Source: Archaeoglobaceae archaeon (GTDB lineage Archaea > Halobacteriota > Archaeoglobi > Archaeoglobales > Archaeoglobaceae). Taken from it: a stretch of DNA of 64,000 bases. Shown piece by piece: positions 42,230-51,004 of this stretch (positions are counted from its first letter, which is position 1; each line of letters starts with the position of its first letter). The DNA lies in contig JALSQI010000076.1 in NCBI GenBank assembly GCA_026985525.1, positions 1 through 64,000 of the forward strand, given 5' to 3'. Below the pieces are notes generated by a model. The model was not told the DNA's origin. It saw only the letters and a program-made list of their open reading frames with translations, and searched no databases. The translations under genes were made by a program, and so were the position numbers.

Positions 42230-42424
42230 CTATTCTCTCAATTCTTTTCTTAATTCTTCTATTTCTCTTCTCAACAACCTCATCTCTTCTAAAAGCTCGG
42301 CATAACTTATACTCTTCTCTGTTTTCTTGTTTTCCACAAAGCTGTAGATTAAGTACAGTATAAATCCAAGAAACAACAGCCATATGAGGTTCGAAATGAA
42401 GTCATCAAAAGGTGGTATGGGCAT
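42230..42424 (-). CDS. Small single-pass membrane protein
   Basis: A 64-residue protein with one membrane helix (LIWLLFLGFILYLIYSF, near residues 10-26) followed by a charged coiled coil (ELLEEMRLLRREIEELRKEL). GGAGGTGA precedes the ATG at 42424, so the start is well supported. It is transcribed with the ArsR regulator. It may anchor or sequester a regulator at the membrane, but this is speculation. No family recognised. Confidence 0.6.
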   Translation of the reverse strand: MPIPPFDDFISNLIWLLFLGFILYLIYSFVENKKTEKSISYAELLEEMRLLRREIEELRKELRE

Positions 42425-42560
42425 ATCAATCACCTCCTATGGGTAAATTTTTGTTTACCCAAATATATATAATTTTCTCTTAATAGCCTCGTTAAATCTC
42501 GTCATACATACAAATTAATTAGTTCACCTAAAAAAGACATGAAAGCTCCAACATAAAAGA

Positions 42561-42641
42561 CGCCGGGGGTGGGATTCGAACCCACGCGGGCAGAGCCCAC
42601 ACGCTCTCCAGGCGTGCGCCTTACCACTCGGCAACCCCGGC
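42561..42641 (-). tRNA. tRNA-Ser (anticodon GGA)
   Basis: Minus-strand tRNA with acceptor GCCGGGG pairing with CCCCGGC and discriminator G. The anticodon stem CACGC/GCGTG closes loop CTGGAGA, giving GGA. A long variable arm (GGGCTCTGCCC hairpin) marks it as class II serine. The T loop is TTCGAAT. No intron, no encoded CCA. Confidence 0.95.
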
Positions 42642-42693
42642 TTTTCTACGTTGACATTAAATACAGAAATACAGAGGTTTAAAAAAGTAATGG

Positions 42694-43701
42694 TTAGCGT
42701 TTCAGTTTTCTGAGGAGTAGTACAATAACTACTAATGTTATTGCCGTAAAACCGGGCGTTTTCTTAGATGTTTTATTGATGGTGCTGTTTGCAGTGTTGT
42801 TAGTTCTTTCTACTCCAGTTTCATTTTTATTAATTTTTGTAATTTTAGTGGTTTTGTTAACTTCTCTTTTAACTCCAACTTCAACGGCTTTAGTTTTGTT
42901 AACCTCAGTACTGTTAACAGCAACCTTAGTATTAACGCTAACGTTAACCTTAGATTTGTTCACTTTAACATTTACGTTTGTTACGTTTGTTAAGTTCAAC
43001 CCGACTGTCGGCTTTGTTATATTAAACGTTATACTCCCAGTAATTCCCATAGCACTTACGACGATCCTACACTTACCAACTCCAATCTCTTTAGAAGGTA
43101 TTGCAACATCCCACACGCTGTTACCCTTTAAAACCTTCGAGAAATGCAAAATTTTTTGCCCCTCAACTTTCATGCTTACGTTCGTTTCCCCGTAAAGCCC
43201 CACTACTTTAACCCTAACTCTAACCATATCTCCAAGTGTTACGTTTTTACCGTTTAGCAACTCCAAAATCAGTTTTGGATTTCCTACTATTTTTATTTCG
43301 TGCGTTTTACCTATATTCCAAACGGCTTTTCTCGAAACCAGAACTATCGTCCAATATCCGGGATATAAGTTAGATATAACGAACTTTTTGCTCGGCTCGG
43401 AGCTTGTAAGGTAGCCTATTACTCTTTCAGTTCCGTCGTAAACGTTTACGAGCTTAACTATAACGTTACTGTTGATGTAGTCCGTTACTTGTATGCTGAA
43501 GTTAGTTCCAGCTCCATAGACTATTAGCTTTGGAGTATGAGATGTATCGTAGTAGAGAGGTACAGTTAAAAACTGTATTTCGTAAACGGGCTTAGAGTTG
43601 TTGTAGTAAACGAGGTCTATGTTCCCGGCGTTGAGAGCTAAAGCCATTTTCATCGCTAACACGATTAAAATCAAGGCCGAGCAAATTTTTAAAGCTCTCA
43701 T
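42694..43701 (-). CDS. Secreted PGF-CTERM surface protein
   Basis: A 335-residue exported protein. It has an N-terminal signal peptide (ALILIVLAMKMALALNAG) and beta-rich domains (about 25-225) resembling archaeal surface-layer Ig-like modules (YPGYWTIVLVSRKAVWNIG, LGDMVRVRVKVVG). A long Val/Asn/Lys/Thr-rich low-complexity linker (about 228-305) follows, then TPGF, a hydrophobic helix VVIVLLL and RKLKR. The last elements are a PGF-CTERM signal, processed and lipid-anchored by archaeosortase. Specific function is unknown. Confidence 0.75.
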   Translation of the reverse strand: MRALKICSALILIVLAMKMALALNAGNIDLVYYNNSKPVYEIQFLTVPLYYDTSHTPKLIVYGAGTNFSIQVTDYINSNVIVKLVNVYDGTERVIGYLTSSEPSKKFVISNLYPGYWTIVLVSRKAVWNIGKTHEIKIVGNPKLILELLNGKNVTLGDMVRVRVKVVGLYGETNVSMKVEGQKILHFSKVLKGNSVWDVAIPSKEIGVGKCRIVVSAMGITGSITFNITKPTVGLNLTNVTNVNVKVNKSKVNVSVNTKVAVNSTEVNKTKAVEVGVKREVNKTTKITKINKNETGVERTNNTANSTINKTSKKTPGFTAITLVVIVLLLRKLKR

Positions 43702-43752
43702 AACTACCGTTCATTAAATGAAACTGTAAATTAAGTTTTTCCTTAAATTTAT

Positions 43753-44964
43753 ATGTTCAGTTACACTGCAGAAGGTATGGAGTATTGCTTGAAGTGCATA
43801 GAGTGTGGCAGGGAGTATTCGAGAGAGGACATGTACACATGTGAATGTGGAGGATTGCTCGAAGTCTTAATAAAGGAAACCAAACTTTCCTTTAAACTTG
43901 ACGGAAACTTAAAGGGCGTATGGAAGTACAAATCACTTCTACCAGTAAAAATTGAACCCGTAACCCTTAGAGAGGGTAACACACCTCTTTATAGGTGCAA
44001 AAAAATTGAAGACATGCTAAATGTTAAAGTTGAAGTTTACGTGAAACACGAAGGGGCTAATCCGTCTGGATCCTTTAAGGATAGGGGAATGACTGTTGGA
44101 GTTACAAAAGCAATAGAGCTGGGAAAAAGTGCAGTTGCTTGTGCTTCTACGGGGAACACTTCTGCATCTATGGCTATGTACGCTGCCAAGGCTGGAATAA
44201 AAGCTTACGTGCTATTACCAGCGGGGAAGGTAGCTCTTGGTAAAGTCGCTCAAGCTTTAATGCATGGAGCAAAAGTAATAGGAATAAGAGGCAACTTTGA
44301 TCAGGCATTAAAGATAGTAAGAGAAGTTTGCAGGACAGAAGGATTTTATCTACTCAATTCAGTAAATCCGTTTAGGTTAGAAGGACAGAAAACCATAGCT
44401 TTTGAAATAGCCGATGAAATAGGTGTACCGGATAGAATAATTTTACCAGTTGGAAACGCTGGCAATATCTCCGCTATATACAAAGGATTTAAAGAACTGG
44501 TAAGGTTTGGTCTGACGGATAAAATACCAAAAATGACGGGAATTCAGGCGAAAGGAGCAAATCCAGTTTTCAAAGCAGTTAAAGAAGGCAGAGACGACAT
44601 AGAAGCCGTAAAAAATCCGGAAACAGTTGCTACAGCTATAAGAATTGGGCAACCAGTAAACGCTAAAAAAGCTATAAGGGCGATATACGAATCGGAAGGT
44701 ACAGCAGAAGAAGTCAGCGACGATGAAATAATAAATGCTCAGAAAATATTAGCGTCGATGGAAGGAATTGGAGTAGAACCTGCAAGTGCTGCGAGTATTG
44801 CAGGTTTAATAAAGTTGGCTGAAAAAGACGAGATAGAAAGGGGGGAAAGAATAGTCTGTATAACAACCGGACACCTTCTAAAGGATCCGGAAACAGTTAT
44901 AAGAGTTTGCGGAAAACCTATAGAAGTTGATGCGAGCGTTGACGCTGTAAAAGCTGTTTTGTGA
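43753..44964 (+). CDS. thrC: Threonine synthase
   Basis: PLP enzyme that converts O-phosphohomoserine to threonine, 403 residues. A zinc-binding N-terminus CLKCIECGREY...TCECGG precedes the PLP fold. The catalytic lysine is in PSGSFKDRGMTVG near residue 113 and the phosphate cradle is LPVGNAGNISA near 237. The start at 43753 (or the ATG at 43786) lies directly after TTTATATG, suggesting a leaderless mRNA. It precedes aroC by nine bases. Confidence 0.94.
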   Translation: MFSYTAEGMEYCLKCIECGREYSREDMYTCECGGLLEVLIKETKLSFKLDGNLKGVWKYKSLLPVKIEPVTLREGNTPLYRCKKIEDMLNVKVEVYVKHEGANPSGSFKDRGMTVGVTKAIELGKSAVACASTGNTSASMAMYAAKAGIKAYVLLPAGKVALGKVAQALMHGAKVIGIRGNFDQALKIVREVCRTEGFYLLNSVNPFRLEGQKTIAFEIADEIGVPDRIILPVGNAGNISAIYKGFKELVRFGLTDKIPKMTGIQAKGANPVFKAVKEGRDDIEAVKNPETVATAIRIGQPVNAKKAIRAIYESEGTAEEVSDDEIINAQKILASMEGIGVEPASAASIAGLIKLAEKDEIERGERIVCITTGHLLKDPETVIRVCGKPIEVDASVDAVKAVL

Positions 44965-44973
44965 GGGGTACAA

Positions 44974-46071
44974 ATGGGGAGCAGTTTTGGCATTGTTTTT
45001 AAAGTACACACTTGGGGCGAGAGTCACGGCAGAGCAGTAGGATGCGTTGTAGATTCCCCACCTGCTGGTTTAAAACTTAATGAGGAAGACATACAAAAAG
45101 AATTGGACAGAAGAAAACCGGGAGGTAAGTTAGCTTCAAAGAGAAAAGAATCAGACAAAGTTGAAATTCTTTCAGGTATTTTCGAAGGTCTTACTACTGG
45201 AACTCCTATTTCAATGCTCGTTTGGAATAGAGATGCAAGACCAGAAGCGTATGAACCAATTAAAAATCTGATAAGACCGGGGCATGCAGACTACACGTAC
45301 TTAGCAAAATTCGGGTTTAGGGATTGGAGGGGTGGAGGAAGAGCGTCTGCGAGAGAGACTGTAGCGAGAGTAGCTGCTGGAGCTATTGCAAAGAAGCTCC
45401 TTTCAGAATTTGGAGTAGGCATTTACGGATATACCAAGGAAATAGCAGGAATAAGATGCGAAGTAAGTGGAGAAATAGAGGAAATATTTAAAAGAGCCGA
45501 AAAAAACTCTGTAAGGTGTCCAGACGAAGAAAAAGCCGTTTTAATGGAAGAAAAAATAATCGAAGCTATGAAGAGTGGAGATAGCGTTGGAGGAGTTGTA
45601 GAAGTAGTTGCGAAAAACGTTCCTGCCGGAATAGGTGAACCCGTATTCGACAAATTGGATGCGAGGTTGGCTTACGCTGTTATGAGCATACCTGCAGTAA
45701 AAGGTGTGGAAATTGGTTCTGGTTTTTCATGCTCAAAAATGAGGGGTAGCGAACACAACGACGCTGTAATCCTTAAAGATGGAAAAATAAGATTCGAAAC
45801 AAATAACGCTGGAGGAATCTTGGGAGGAATATCTTGTGGAGAAGACATAGTAATTAGAGCTGCAATAAAGCCAACTCCTTCGATTTCAATACCCCAAAAG
45901 ACTGTAAACGTTGAGACTATGGAAGAGACGGAAATAGTAGTTAAAGGTAGGCACGACCCGTGTATAGTTCCCAGAGCCGTTCCAGTTGTGGAAGCGATGG
46001 TTGCAATAACAATAGCGGATTTAATGATGCTACAAGGCATAATACCAAGATCTCTCATTAAAAAGCATTAA
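44974..46071 (+). CDS. aroC: Chorismate synthase
   Basis: FMN-dependent last step of the shikimate pathway. The 365-residue protein has [18 protein letters not shown] at the N-terminus, [14 protein letters not shown], the signature [20 protein letters not shown] near 120 and the C-terminal [26 protein letters not shown] precedes the ATG. It forms an operon with thrC. A T-run at 46186-46193 in the downstream spacer may act as its terminator. Confidence 0.97.
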   Translation: MGSSFGIVFKVHTWGESHGRAVGCVVDSPPAGLKLNEEDIQKELDRRKPGGKLASKRKESDKVEILSGIFEGLTTGTPISMLVWNRDARPEAYEPIKNLIRPGHADYTYLAKFGFRDWRGGGRASARETVARVAAGAIAKKLLSEFGVGIYGYTKEIAGIRCEVSGEIEEIFKRAEKNSVRCPDEEKAVLMEEKIIEAMKSGDSVGGVVEVVAKNVPAGIGEPVFDKLDARLAYAVMSIPAVKGVEIGSGFSCSKMRGSEHNDAVILKDGKIRFETNNAGGILGGISCGEDIVIRAAIKPTPSISIPQKTVNVETMEETEIVVKGRHDPCIVPRAVPVVEAMVAITIADLMMLQGIIPRSLIKKH

Positions 46072-46185
46072 AATTTTAGGAGTTGAAAAATCCTTAGAAA
46101 ACACAGATTCAAAAAATAATCGATAACTCAAGAAATGGGAGAAAACGGTTAATTTTTAGCAATTCGAAACGATTTTGAAGCTTAG

Positions 46186-46194
46186 CTTTTTTTC
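46186..46194 (+). terminator. T-run after aroC
   Basis: CTTTTTTTCC follows a short imperfect GAAGCTTAGC palindrome about 115 bases after the aroC stop. Archaeal RNA polymerase terminates at such T-tracts, so this is a plausible terminator for thrC-aroC. Confidence 0.4.
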
Positions 46195-46237
46195 CATTTT
46201 CGTTAAAAACCGTGATTTTCCATTCGTTATGCGAAAA

Positions 46238-46333
46238 TTTTAAAAGCAATTGCATCAAGAGTGATGCACTCATTGAAAAGCGTTTCCCAAACACGAAAAA
46301 GTAAAATAAGCTTAATTTAGTTCGGGAAACGCT
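46238..46333 (+). promoter_or_regulatory. Structured promoter/leader of the AdoMet decarboxylase operon
   Basis: A TATA-like TTTTAAAA (about 46238-46245) is followed by a perfect 7-bp hairpin TGCATCA-AGAG-TGATGCA at 46251-46268, around the expected transcription start. Then AGCGTTTCCC (46279-46288) pairs with GGGAAACGCT (46324-46333) across 35 bases. AAAAGCGTT also occurs twice (46276, 46336). These could be operator sites or 5'-leader RNA structure controlling polyamine synthesis. The repeats are visible; function is inferred. Confidence 0.4.
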
Positions 46334-46370
46334 CTAAAAGCGTTATTCGTTTGTTAAGGGGTGAGAAAAA

Positions 46371-46454
46371 ATGAAGAAGGGTGATGACCATGATAGTCGG
46401 GAAGCACATAATTGCGGAGTTGTATGGAGTTCCAAAGGAGCTAATTTCATATGA
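46371..46454 (+). other. Short ORF overlapping the AdoMet decarboxylase start
   Basis: A 27-codon ORF (begins MKKGDDHDSREAHN) starts at an ATG preceded by a strong GGGGTGAG site and overlaps the first 65 bases of the decarboxylase gene in another frame. It could act as a regulatory upstream ORF, or the strong site may merely help load ribosomes for the start at 46390. No similarity to known peptides is recognised. Confidence 0.3.
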
Positions 46455-46728
46455 GAAAACAGTAAGGGAAATAGTAGAGGAGGTAGTTGAGAAATCGGGG
46501 CTTACGAAAGTTGGAAGCGTTTACAAACAATTTGAGCCGTATGGCGTAACTGGAATTGTTTTAGTTGCGGAATCCCATGTAAGTTTGCATACTTGGCCAG
46601 AATACGAGCTTGTAAATCTCGACATATTTACATGTGGCGACGCTAAAGCCGCGGAAAAAGCTTTTGAACTGTTTTTGGAAAAATTCAAACCTCGCTCCTA
46701 CAGACACTACGTGCTCGACAGGGGGTAA
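46390..46728 (+). CDS. speH: S-adenosylmethionine decarboxylase proenzyme
   Basis: Makes decarboxylated AdoMet, the aminopropyl donor for polyamines. The 112-residue proenzyme is of the small prokaryotic class and self-cleaves before Ser in AESHVSLHTWPEYE near residue 60, creating the pyruvoyl group. Catalytic His and Cys are in SLHTWP and FTCGD. Three in-frame starts exist (GTG 46381, ATG 46384, ATG 46390); GGGTGAT at 46379-46385 best fits the ATG at 46390. It is followed six bases later by bpsA. Confidence 0.94.
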   Translation: MIVGKHIIAELYGVPKELISYEKTVREIVEEVVEKSGLTKVGSVYKQFEPYGVTGIVLVAESHVSLHTWPEYELVNLDIFTCGDAKAAEKAFELFLEKFKPRSYRHYVLDRG

Positions 46729-46734
46729 AAAAGA

Positions 46735-47769
46735 ATGCAAGTAGAAGGCATGGATAGGAGAATAGTAAATCAGATATTGCAGGCGATAGATGGAGAGATT
46801 TCAATTTACAGGCTGATAGACTCCCAAGATGCAAGTCTTCCAGAATTTTTTAACATAATACAGGAAATGCAAAGAGATGGATTGCTGAAAGTCGAAAACG
46901 GAAAAGTAAAATTAACTGAAAAAGGAGAGAAACTGAAAGAAGAGGAGAAGTTGTTTTATTCCGACGTTAGGTGTAAGTGTTGCGATGGTAGCGGTTACGT
47001 AATAGCTGAAGAGTTTAAAGAGGCTTTTGAGGAGTATAAGAAGATAGCTAAGGAGAGACCGGAGACAATAGAAGTTTACGATCAGGGATTTATAAGCGTA
47101 GATGGCGTTATGAAGAGAGTCGAGTTTCTTTACGAAAGAGGAGATTTGAGGTCAAAAATATTCGTTGTAGGAGATGACGATTTGTTCAGCTTAGCTGCTG
47201 CCCTTACAGGAGTGCCAGAAAAAATTACAGTAGTAGAAATAGATGAAAGGCTTGTCAAATTCATAAACTCCAAAGCTGAAGAGTATAGCCTGCCAGTTGA
47301 GGCGAGAGTTTACGACGTACAGAAAGCTTTTCCTGAAGAGCTTAGAAAGAAGTACGACGTATTTGTTACGGATCCAGTAGAAACAATTCCGGGATTAAAG
47401 CTGTTTCTTTCGAGAGGTGTGTCAACACTCAAAAGTGCAGGATGTTCCGGCTACTTTGGATTGACAACTCTCGAAGCTTCGAGGAAGAAGTGGTATGAAA
47501 TACAAGAGATGATACACGAAATGGGTTTCGTAATAACTGATATGATAAGAAAGTTTAGCGTTTATCCTGAGGAAGAAAAGAACTTCTTTAGATTTCAGGA
47601 AAAGCTACCAGTTGTAGAAAAGCTTAGAGCTGAAATAGACTGGAACTGGTACAAGTCCACGCTTTACAGAATAGAAGCAGTTGTAGATCCGAAACCGCTT
47701 GTAGAGGGAGAAATGATAATAGACGAGAAAGTTTACAAAGACGATGAAAGCTGGGCAACGCCTTACTAA
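46735..47769 (+). CDS. bpsA: Branched-chain polyamine synthase (BpsA, DUF43 family)
   Basis: Aminopropyltransferase that adds two aminopropyl groups to one nitrogen of spermidine, giving N4-bis(aminopropyl)spermidine; the reference enzyme is from Thermococcus kodakarensis. The 344-residue protein has an N-terminal winged-helix-like region (1-70), CKCCDGSGY near 80, then the methyltransferase-like core with VVGDDDLFSLAAAL near 146 and DPVETIPGLKLF near 216, matching the family GDDD and DPxET motifs. GGGGGT lies eight bases before the ATG. Coupling with AdoMet decarboxylase supports the role. Confidence 0.93.
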   Translation: MQVEGMDRRIVNQILQAIDGEISIYRLIDSQDASLPEFFNIIQEMQRDGLLKVENGKVKLTEKGEKLKEEEKLFYSDVRCKCCDGSGYVIAEEFKEAFEEYKKIAKERPETIEVYDQGFISVDGVMKRVEFLYERGDLRSKIFVVGDDDLFSLAAALTGVPEKITVVEIDERLVKFINSKAEEYSLPVEARVYDVQKAFPEELRKKYDVFVTDPVETIPGLKLFLSRGVSTLKSAGCSGYFGLTTLEASRKKWYEIQEMIHEMGFVITDMIRKFSVYPEEEKNFFRFQEKLPVVEKLRAEIDWNWYKSTLYRIEAVVDPKPLVEGEMIIDEKVYKDDESWATPY

Positions 47770-47833
47770 GGTTTACGATTTTATGAATTTTATTAGGGGA
47801 TTATGAGGTTATGAAGAGATATGAGGTGATACT

Positions 47834-48607
47834 ATGCAAGAAAAAATCATAACTGGTAAAGATATAGCTGAAAAATTGAAAGACGTAGAACACAAAATAG
47901 TAGTTACGAGTGGTAAAGGAGGAGTTGGAAAGTCAACTATTGCTGCCTTATTAGCGGTTCACTACGCAAGGCAGGGAAAAAGCGTTGGTATTTTCGACGC
48001 TGACTTTTTAGGTCCATCTATACCGAGACTTTTTGGAATAGAAGATAAAGCTCAGGAACTCACAATAGGTACAAAGGGGATAAATCCAGTTTACACGGAT
48101 AAATACGGGATAAAAGTTCTATCAATACAATTCATGTTGAAAAGCAGAGAATCACCAGTTATATGGAGAGGTCTCGCAATAAACACGGCAATAAGGAGTT
48201 TTCTCGGAAGCGTTGAGTGGGGTAAATTGGATTACCTAATATTTGACATGCCTCCCGGAACGGGAGACGCAATACTAACCGTAATGGATTTCGTAGAACT
48301 CGATGGGCTGATTATGGTTACGATACCGCAAGACTTGTCAGCCATGATAGTTGAGAAGGCTATAAACATGGCAAGAAAAATGGATACGGAAGTGCTTGGA
48401 ATAGTAGAAAACATGAGTTATTTCGAGTGTCCCAAGTGTGGAGAAAGAATATACCTGTTCGGAAAAGATAAAGCAATAGAACTGTGCAGGAAATACGACA
48501 TAGACCTAATAGCTCAAATTCCTTTTGACAGAGAGCTTTTAGACTACTGCGACAGAGGTAGAATAGAAGACTTCCCTTACGACTACTTCGAGTACTTTTA
48601 CTATTAA
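47834..48607 (+). CDS. Mrp/NBP35-type iron-sulphur carrier ATPase
   Basis: P-loop ATPase that carries and delivers Fe-S clusters, 257 residues. The deviant Walker A VTSGKGGVGKSTIAALLA is near residue 22, with FDADFLGPSIPRLFG and the Walker B region LIFDMPPGTGD. The cluster-binding CxxC is in FECPKCGERIY near 196, the position used at the dimer interface. GAGGTGAT precedes the ATG at 47834. It ends with a four-base overlap against the convergent tmcA gene. Confidence 0.93.
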   Translation: MQEKIITGKDIAEKLKDVEHKIVVTSGKGGVGKSTIAALLAVHYARQGKSVGIFDADFLGPSIPRLFGIEDKAQELTIGTKGINPVYTDKYGIKVLSIQFMLKSRESPVIWRGLAINTAIRSFLGSVEWGKLDYLIFDMPPGTGDAILTVMDFVELDGLIMVTIPQDLSAMIVEKAINMARKMDTEVLGIVENMSYFECPKCGERIYLFGKDKAIELCRKYDIDLIAQIPFDRELLDYCDRGRIEDFPYDYFEYFYY

Positions 48608-50919
48608 CCGTTGAGGTTTTCATACCACTTCCAGACTTTTTTTAGTGCAGAAAGCAGAGTTTTGTACGGTCTCATTCCATATTCTCCAATACACTCTCCA
48701 GCGTAAGTCCAATCTCTGAGCTGGAGACATTTAGCTACTAAAACCGTCTCTTCTTTTTCACTCAGCTCAGCTCTGTTAGTTCTTGAGTACATATACCTTA
48801 CTAATGGCCTCAAAACGTCGGAGGAGTACTCGTAAAGACTGACTCCTTGCAGATACTTTTTAACTCTTTTTTTGTTCACGTAATCTATTTCCGGCGCGGG
48901 ATAGTTAAAATCCCTACGTAAAGAGTGTAAAAGCTGAATAGATACTTCTACCTCCAAATCCGAGAGTTCGTCGCTTAGCCACTCAAGTAGTCTTTTCACA
49001 AAACTGGCGTTTAACTTTTCGACTATCTCCTGAACGTGCATTTTAAGGGGTTTCATCACAACAACCGTATGTTCTCCAGAAACTTCATTTCTCTGAGGAG
49101 TCATGTGAACAGGCAAAAAGCCATTCTTCAACCAGAACTTAAGTAGTTCTGGAGACACACCAAATCCCGAACCGATCCAGTCGAACTCGTTTCCACAGCT
49201 CCAATCTACGAGTCTCTTCAAAGCAAAGCTACCAATACCTCTTCCCATGACTGATGGATGAGTTGCTATTCTAACGATTCTGACTCCAAACATCTTAGGA
49301 AATTCGTAGTCCCAGTGGTGTTTCAGTATAAGGTCGGGTATTATTTGCCCTTTTGGTTTAAATCCATCAGCCATTTCTTCTATGGTTTTTTCATCTATAC
49401 CTCCTTCAATCGCAACGTGGATTGAGCAAACAGTCTTCTCGTTAACTTTAACTCTGAAAGCTAAATGATTTGGCATGTCTAACAGTATAACTACATCAGA
49501 TGGCCTATTTCTGTAATGAGCGAGAACGTATATTCCGAAGAATTCTCTAAGGAGTTTTTCGTCTTTGAGTAGTTTGTCTTTGTCTATCATTTCAAATTCC
49601 AGCTTTCCTTCTTCTATCGCTCTCAAATCCTCATCATCAAGCTCAACAGGCTGAGCATCCAGTAGCAACACGTCGTAAAGCCACTTCTCTATTGGATCTC
49701 CTTTACCGTATCTTATCGGTTCTTCTAAATGAATCTTCTCTACTTCCGTGTTTTCATCACTTTCGAGCTTTTTCAAAAACCTTATGCTAAAACCCCTCCC
49801 CGCCCCTTCGTAACCGTGTATTGTTGAGGAGAAAACTATGTAACGTACTTTTTTCGTTATCTCCCACAAAACGGGAACGTCGATACCTGCCGCTTCATCC
49901 ACAATTACTATGTCTGCATATTCGCTTTCGACCATAGCCCTCCTCGGCACAACGTACTCCACTCTCGCGTATTTACTGTTAAGCACAGTAATCATTCCAG
50001 ACGTTTCCTTAACTTTAAACTCCCTCATTCCCTGCCTTACCATCGCTTTTCTGAGGAATTTGAAGTAAGTTTGAACCGCTTGAGGAGTTGGTGCAACAAC
50101 CATAATTCTTACAGCTCTCTTTAGAACTCTTTGCATTCTTGAGATTAAATACGGCGTAACTATACCCAGAACAGCAGTCTTTCCCCTTCCCCTATCTGCA
50201 GTTATAACTACTGCTTTTCTATCTTTTTCTCTGTCAAAAAATCTTTCAAAAAGCTGAAGAACTCTGATTTGATCTTGTGTAGCACAAAGCTTGTACAATT
50301 TTCTTTTTATCTCCCTACTTTCAGGTATAACTATTTCTTCTCTACTCTCTTCAGTTTCTGCAGGTTCGTACTTTTTTACAATTTTTCTCTTATCGGCGTC
50401 AAAAATTATTATACCTATAGCCTCAAGAGTTTTGCGTATAAACCTCCTATAAAATCTTGGAACTATGTCATCAACAGTATATGGGGAGCTTATCATTTCC
50501 TCATGCCACTTGCCAACCAAATTATTCCATTCTTCTAATTTTGGAGAAACAGCTATTAGTATTCCTCCTTCCTCAACTGTTTCAACTACTATTCCCAAGT
50601 CGTTGGGATGAAATCCTTCTGTTAAATCTATAAGCAAAGACTGGTGCGTTTCTCCAAGAACTGTTGGTGTATCTTTGTAGTGAATCACCTTTGCATTCTT
50701 AAAAAACTCTTCAGCCATTTCAGTAAACTTACTTCTTCCAACAACTAACAATTTTCTTTCGCCCGCTACTTCCCAGTAAGCTTTTAGAACTTTCTTAACT
50801 AACCTAAATATCCTGGGTTCAAGAGAAGATGTACAGATGAAAAGCATAAAACGATGTCTTTTATCAATAGCCTGAGATGCTGCATTTTGAACTTCCGAAA
50901 GCATTTCTTTTATCGTCAT
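48604..50919 (-). CDS. tmcA: tRNA(Met) cytidine acetyltransferase TmcA family
   Basis: ATP-dependent RNA acetyltransferase that makes N4-acetylcytidine; archaeal homologues also acetylate rRNA and other RNAs in hyperthermophiles. The 771-residue protein has an N-terminal DUF1726 domain (1-190), a helicase module with Walker A TADRGRGKTAVLG (near 243) and VIVDEAAGIDVPVL, and a GNAT domain with RIATHPSVMGRGIGSFALKRL near 565. The ATG at 50919 is preferred to the GTG at 50925. It is divergent from pdxS across 85 bases. Confidence 0.94.
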   Translation of the reverse strand: MTIKEMLSEVQNAASQAIDKRHRFMLFICTSSLEPRIFRLVKKVLKAYWEVAGERKLLVVGRSKFTEMAEEFFKNAKVIHYKDTPTVLGETHQSLLIDLTEGFHPNDLGIVVETVEEGGILIAVSPKLEEWNNLVGKWHEEMISSPYTVDDIVPRFYRRFIRKTLEAIGIIIFDADKRKIVKKYEPAETEESREEIVIPESREIKRKLYKLCATQDQIRVLQLFERFFDREKDRKAVVITADRGRGKTAVLGIVTPYLISRMQRVLKRAVRIMVVAPTPQAVQTYFKFLRKAMVRQGMREFKVKETSGMITVLNSKYARVEYVVPRRAMVESEYADIVIVDEAAGIDVPVLWEITKKVRYIVFSSTIHGYEGAGRGFSIRFLKKLESDENTEVEKIHLEEPIRYGKGDPIEKWLYDVLLLDAQPVELDDEDLRAIEEGKLEFEMIDKDKLLKDEKLLREFFGIYVLAHYRNRPSDVVILLDMPNHLAFRVKVNEKTVCSIHVAIEGGIDEKTIEEMADGFKPKGQIIPDLILKHHWDYEFPKMFGVRIVRIATHPSVMGRGIGSFALKRLVDWSCGNEFDWIGSGFGVSPELLKFWLKNGFLPVHMTPQRNEVSGEHTVVVMKPLKMHVQEIVEKLNASFVKRLLEWLSDELSDLEVEVSIQLLHSLRRDFNYPAPEIDYVNKKRVKKYLQGVSLYEYSSDVLRPLVRYMYSRTNRAELSEKEETVLVAKCLQLRDWTYAGECIGEYGMRPYKTLLSALKKVWKWYENLNG

Positions 50920-51004
50920 CAGCACGATTTCATAGCTATGCGTAAAAAAGGTTATCGCGGTAAAAGATATATGCCTTTGAAATCAACTGAAGACGGTGAC
51001 GATA

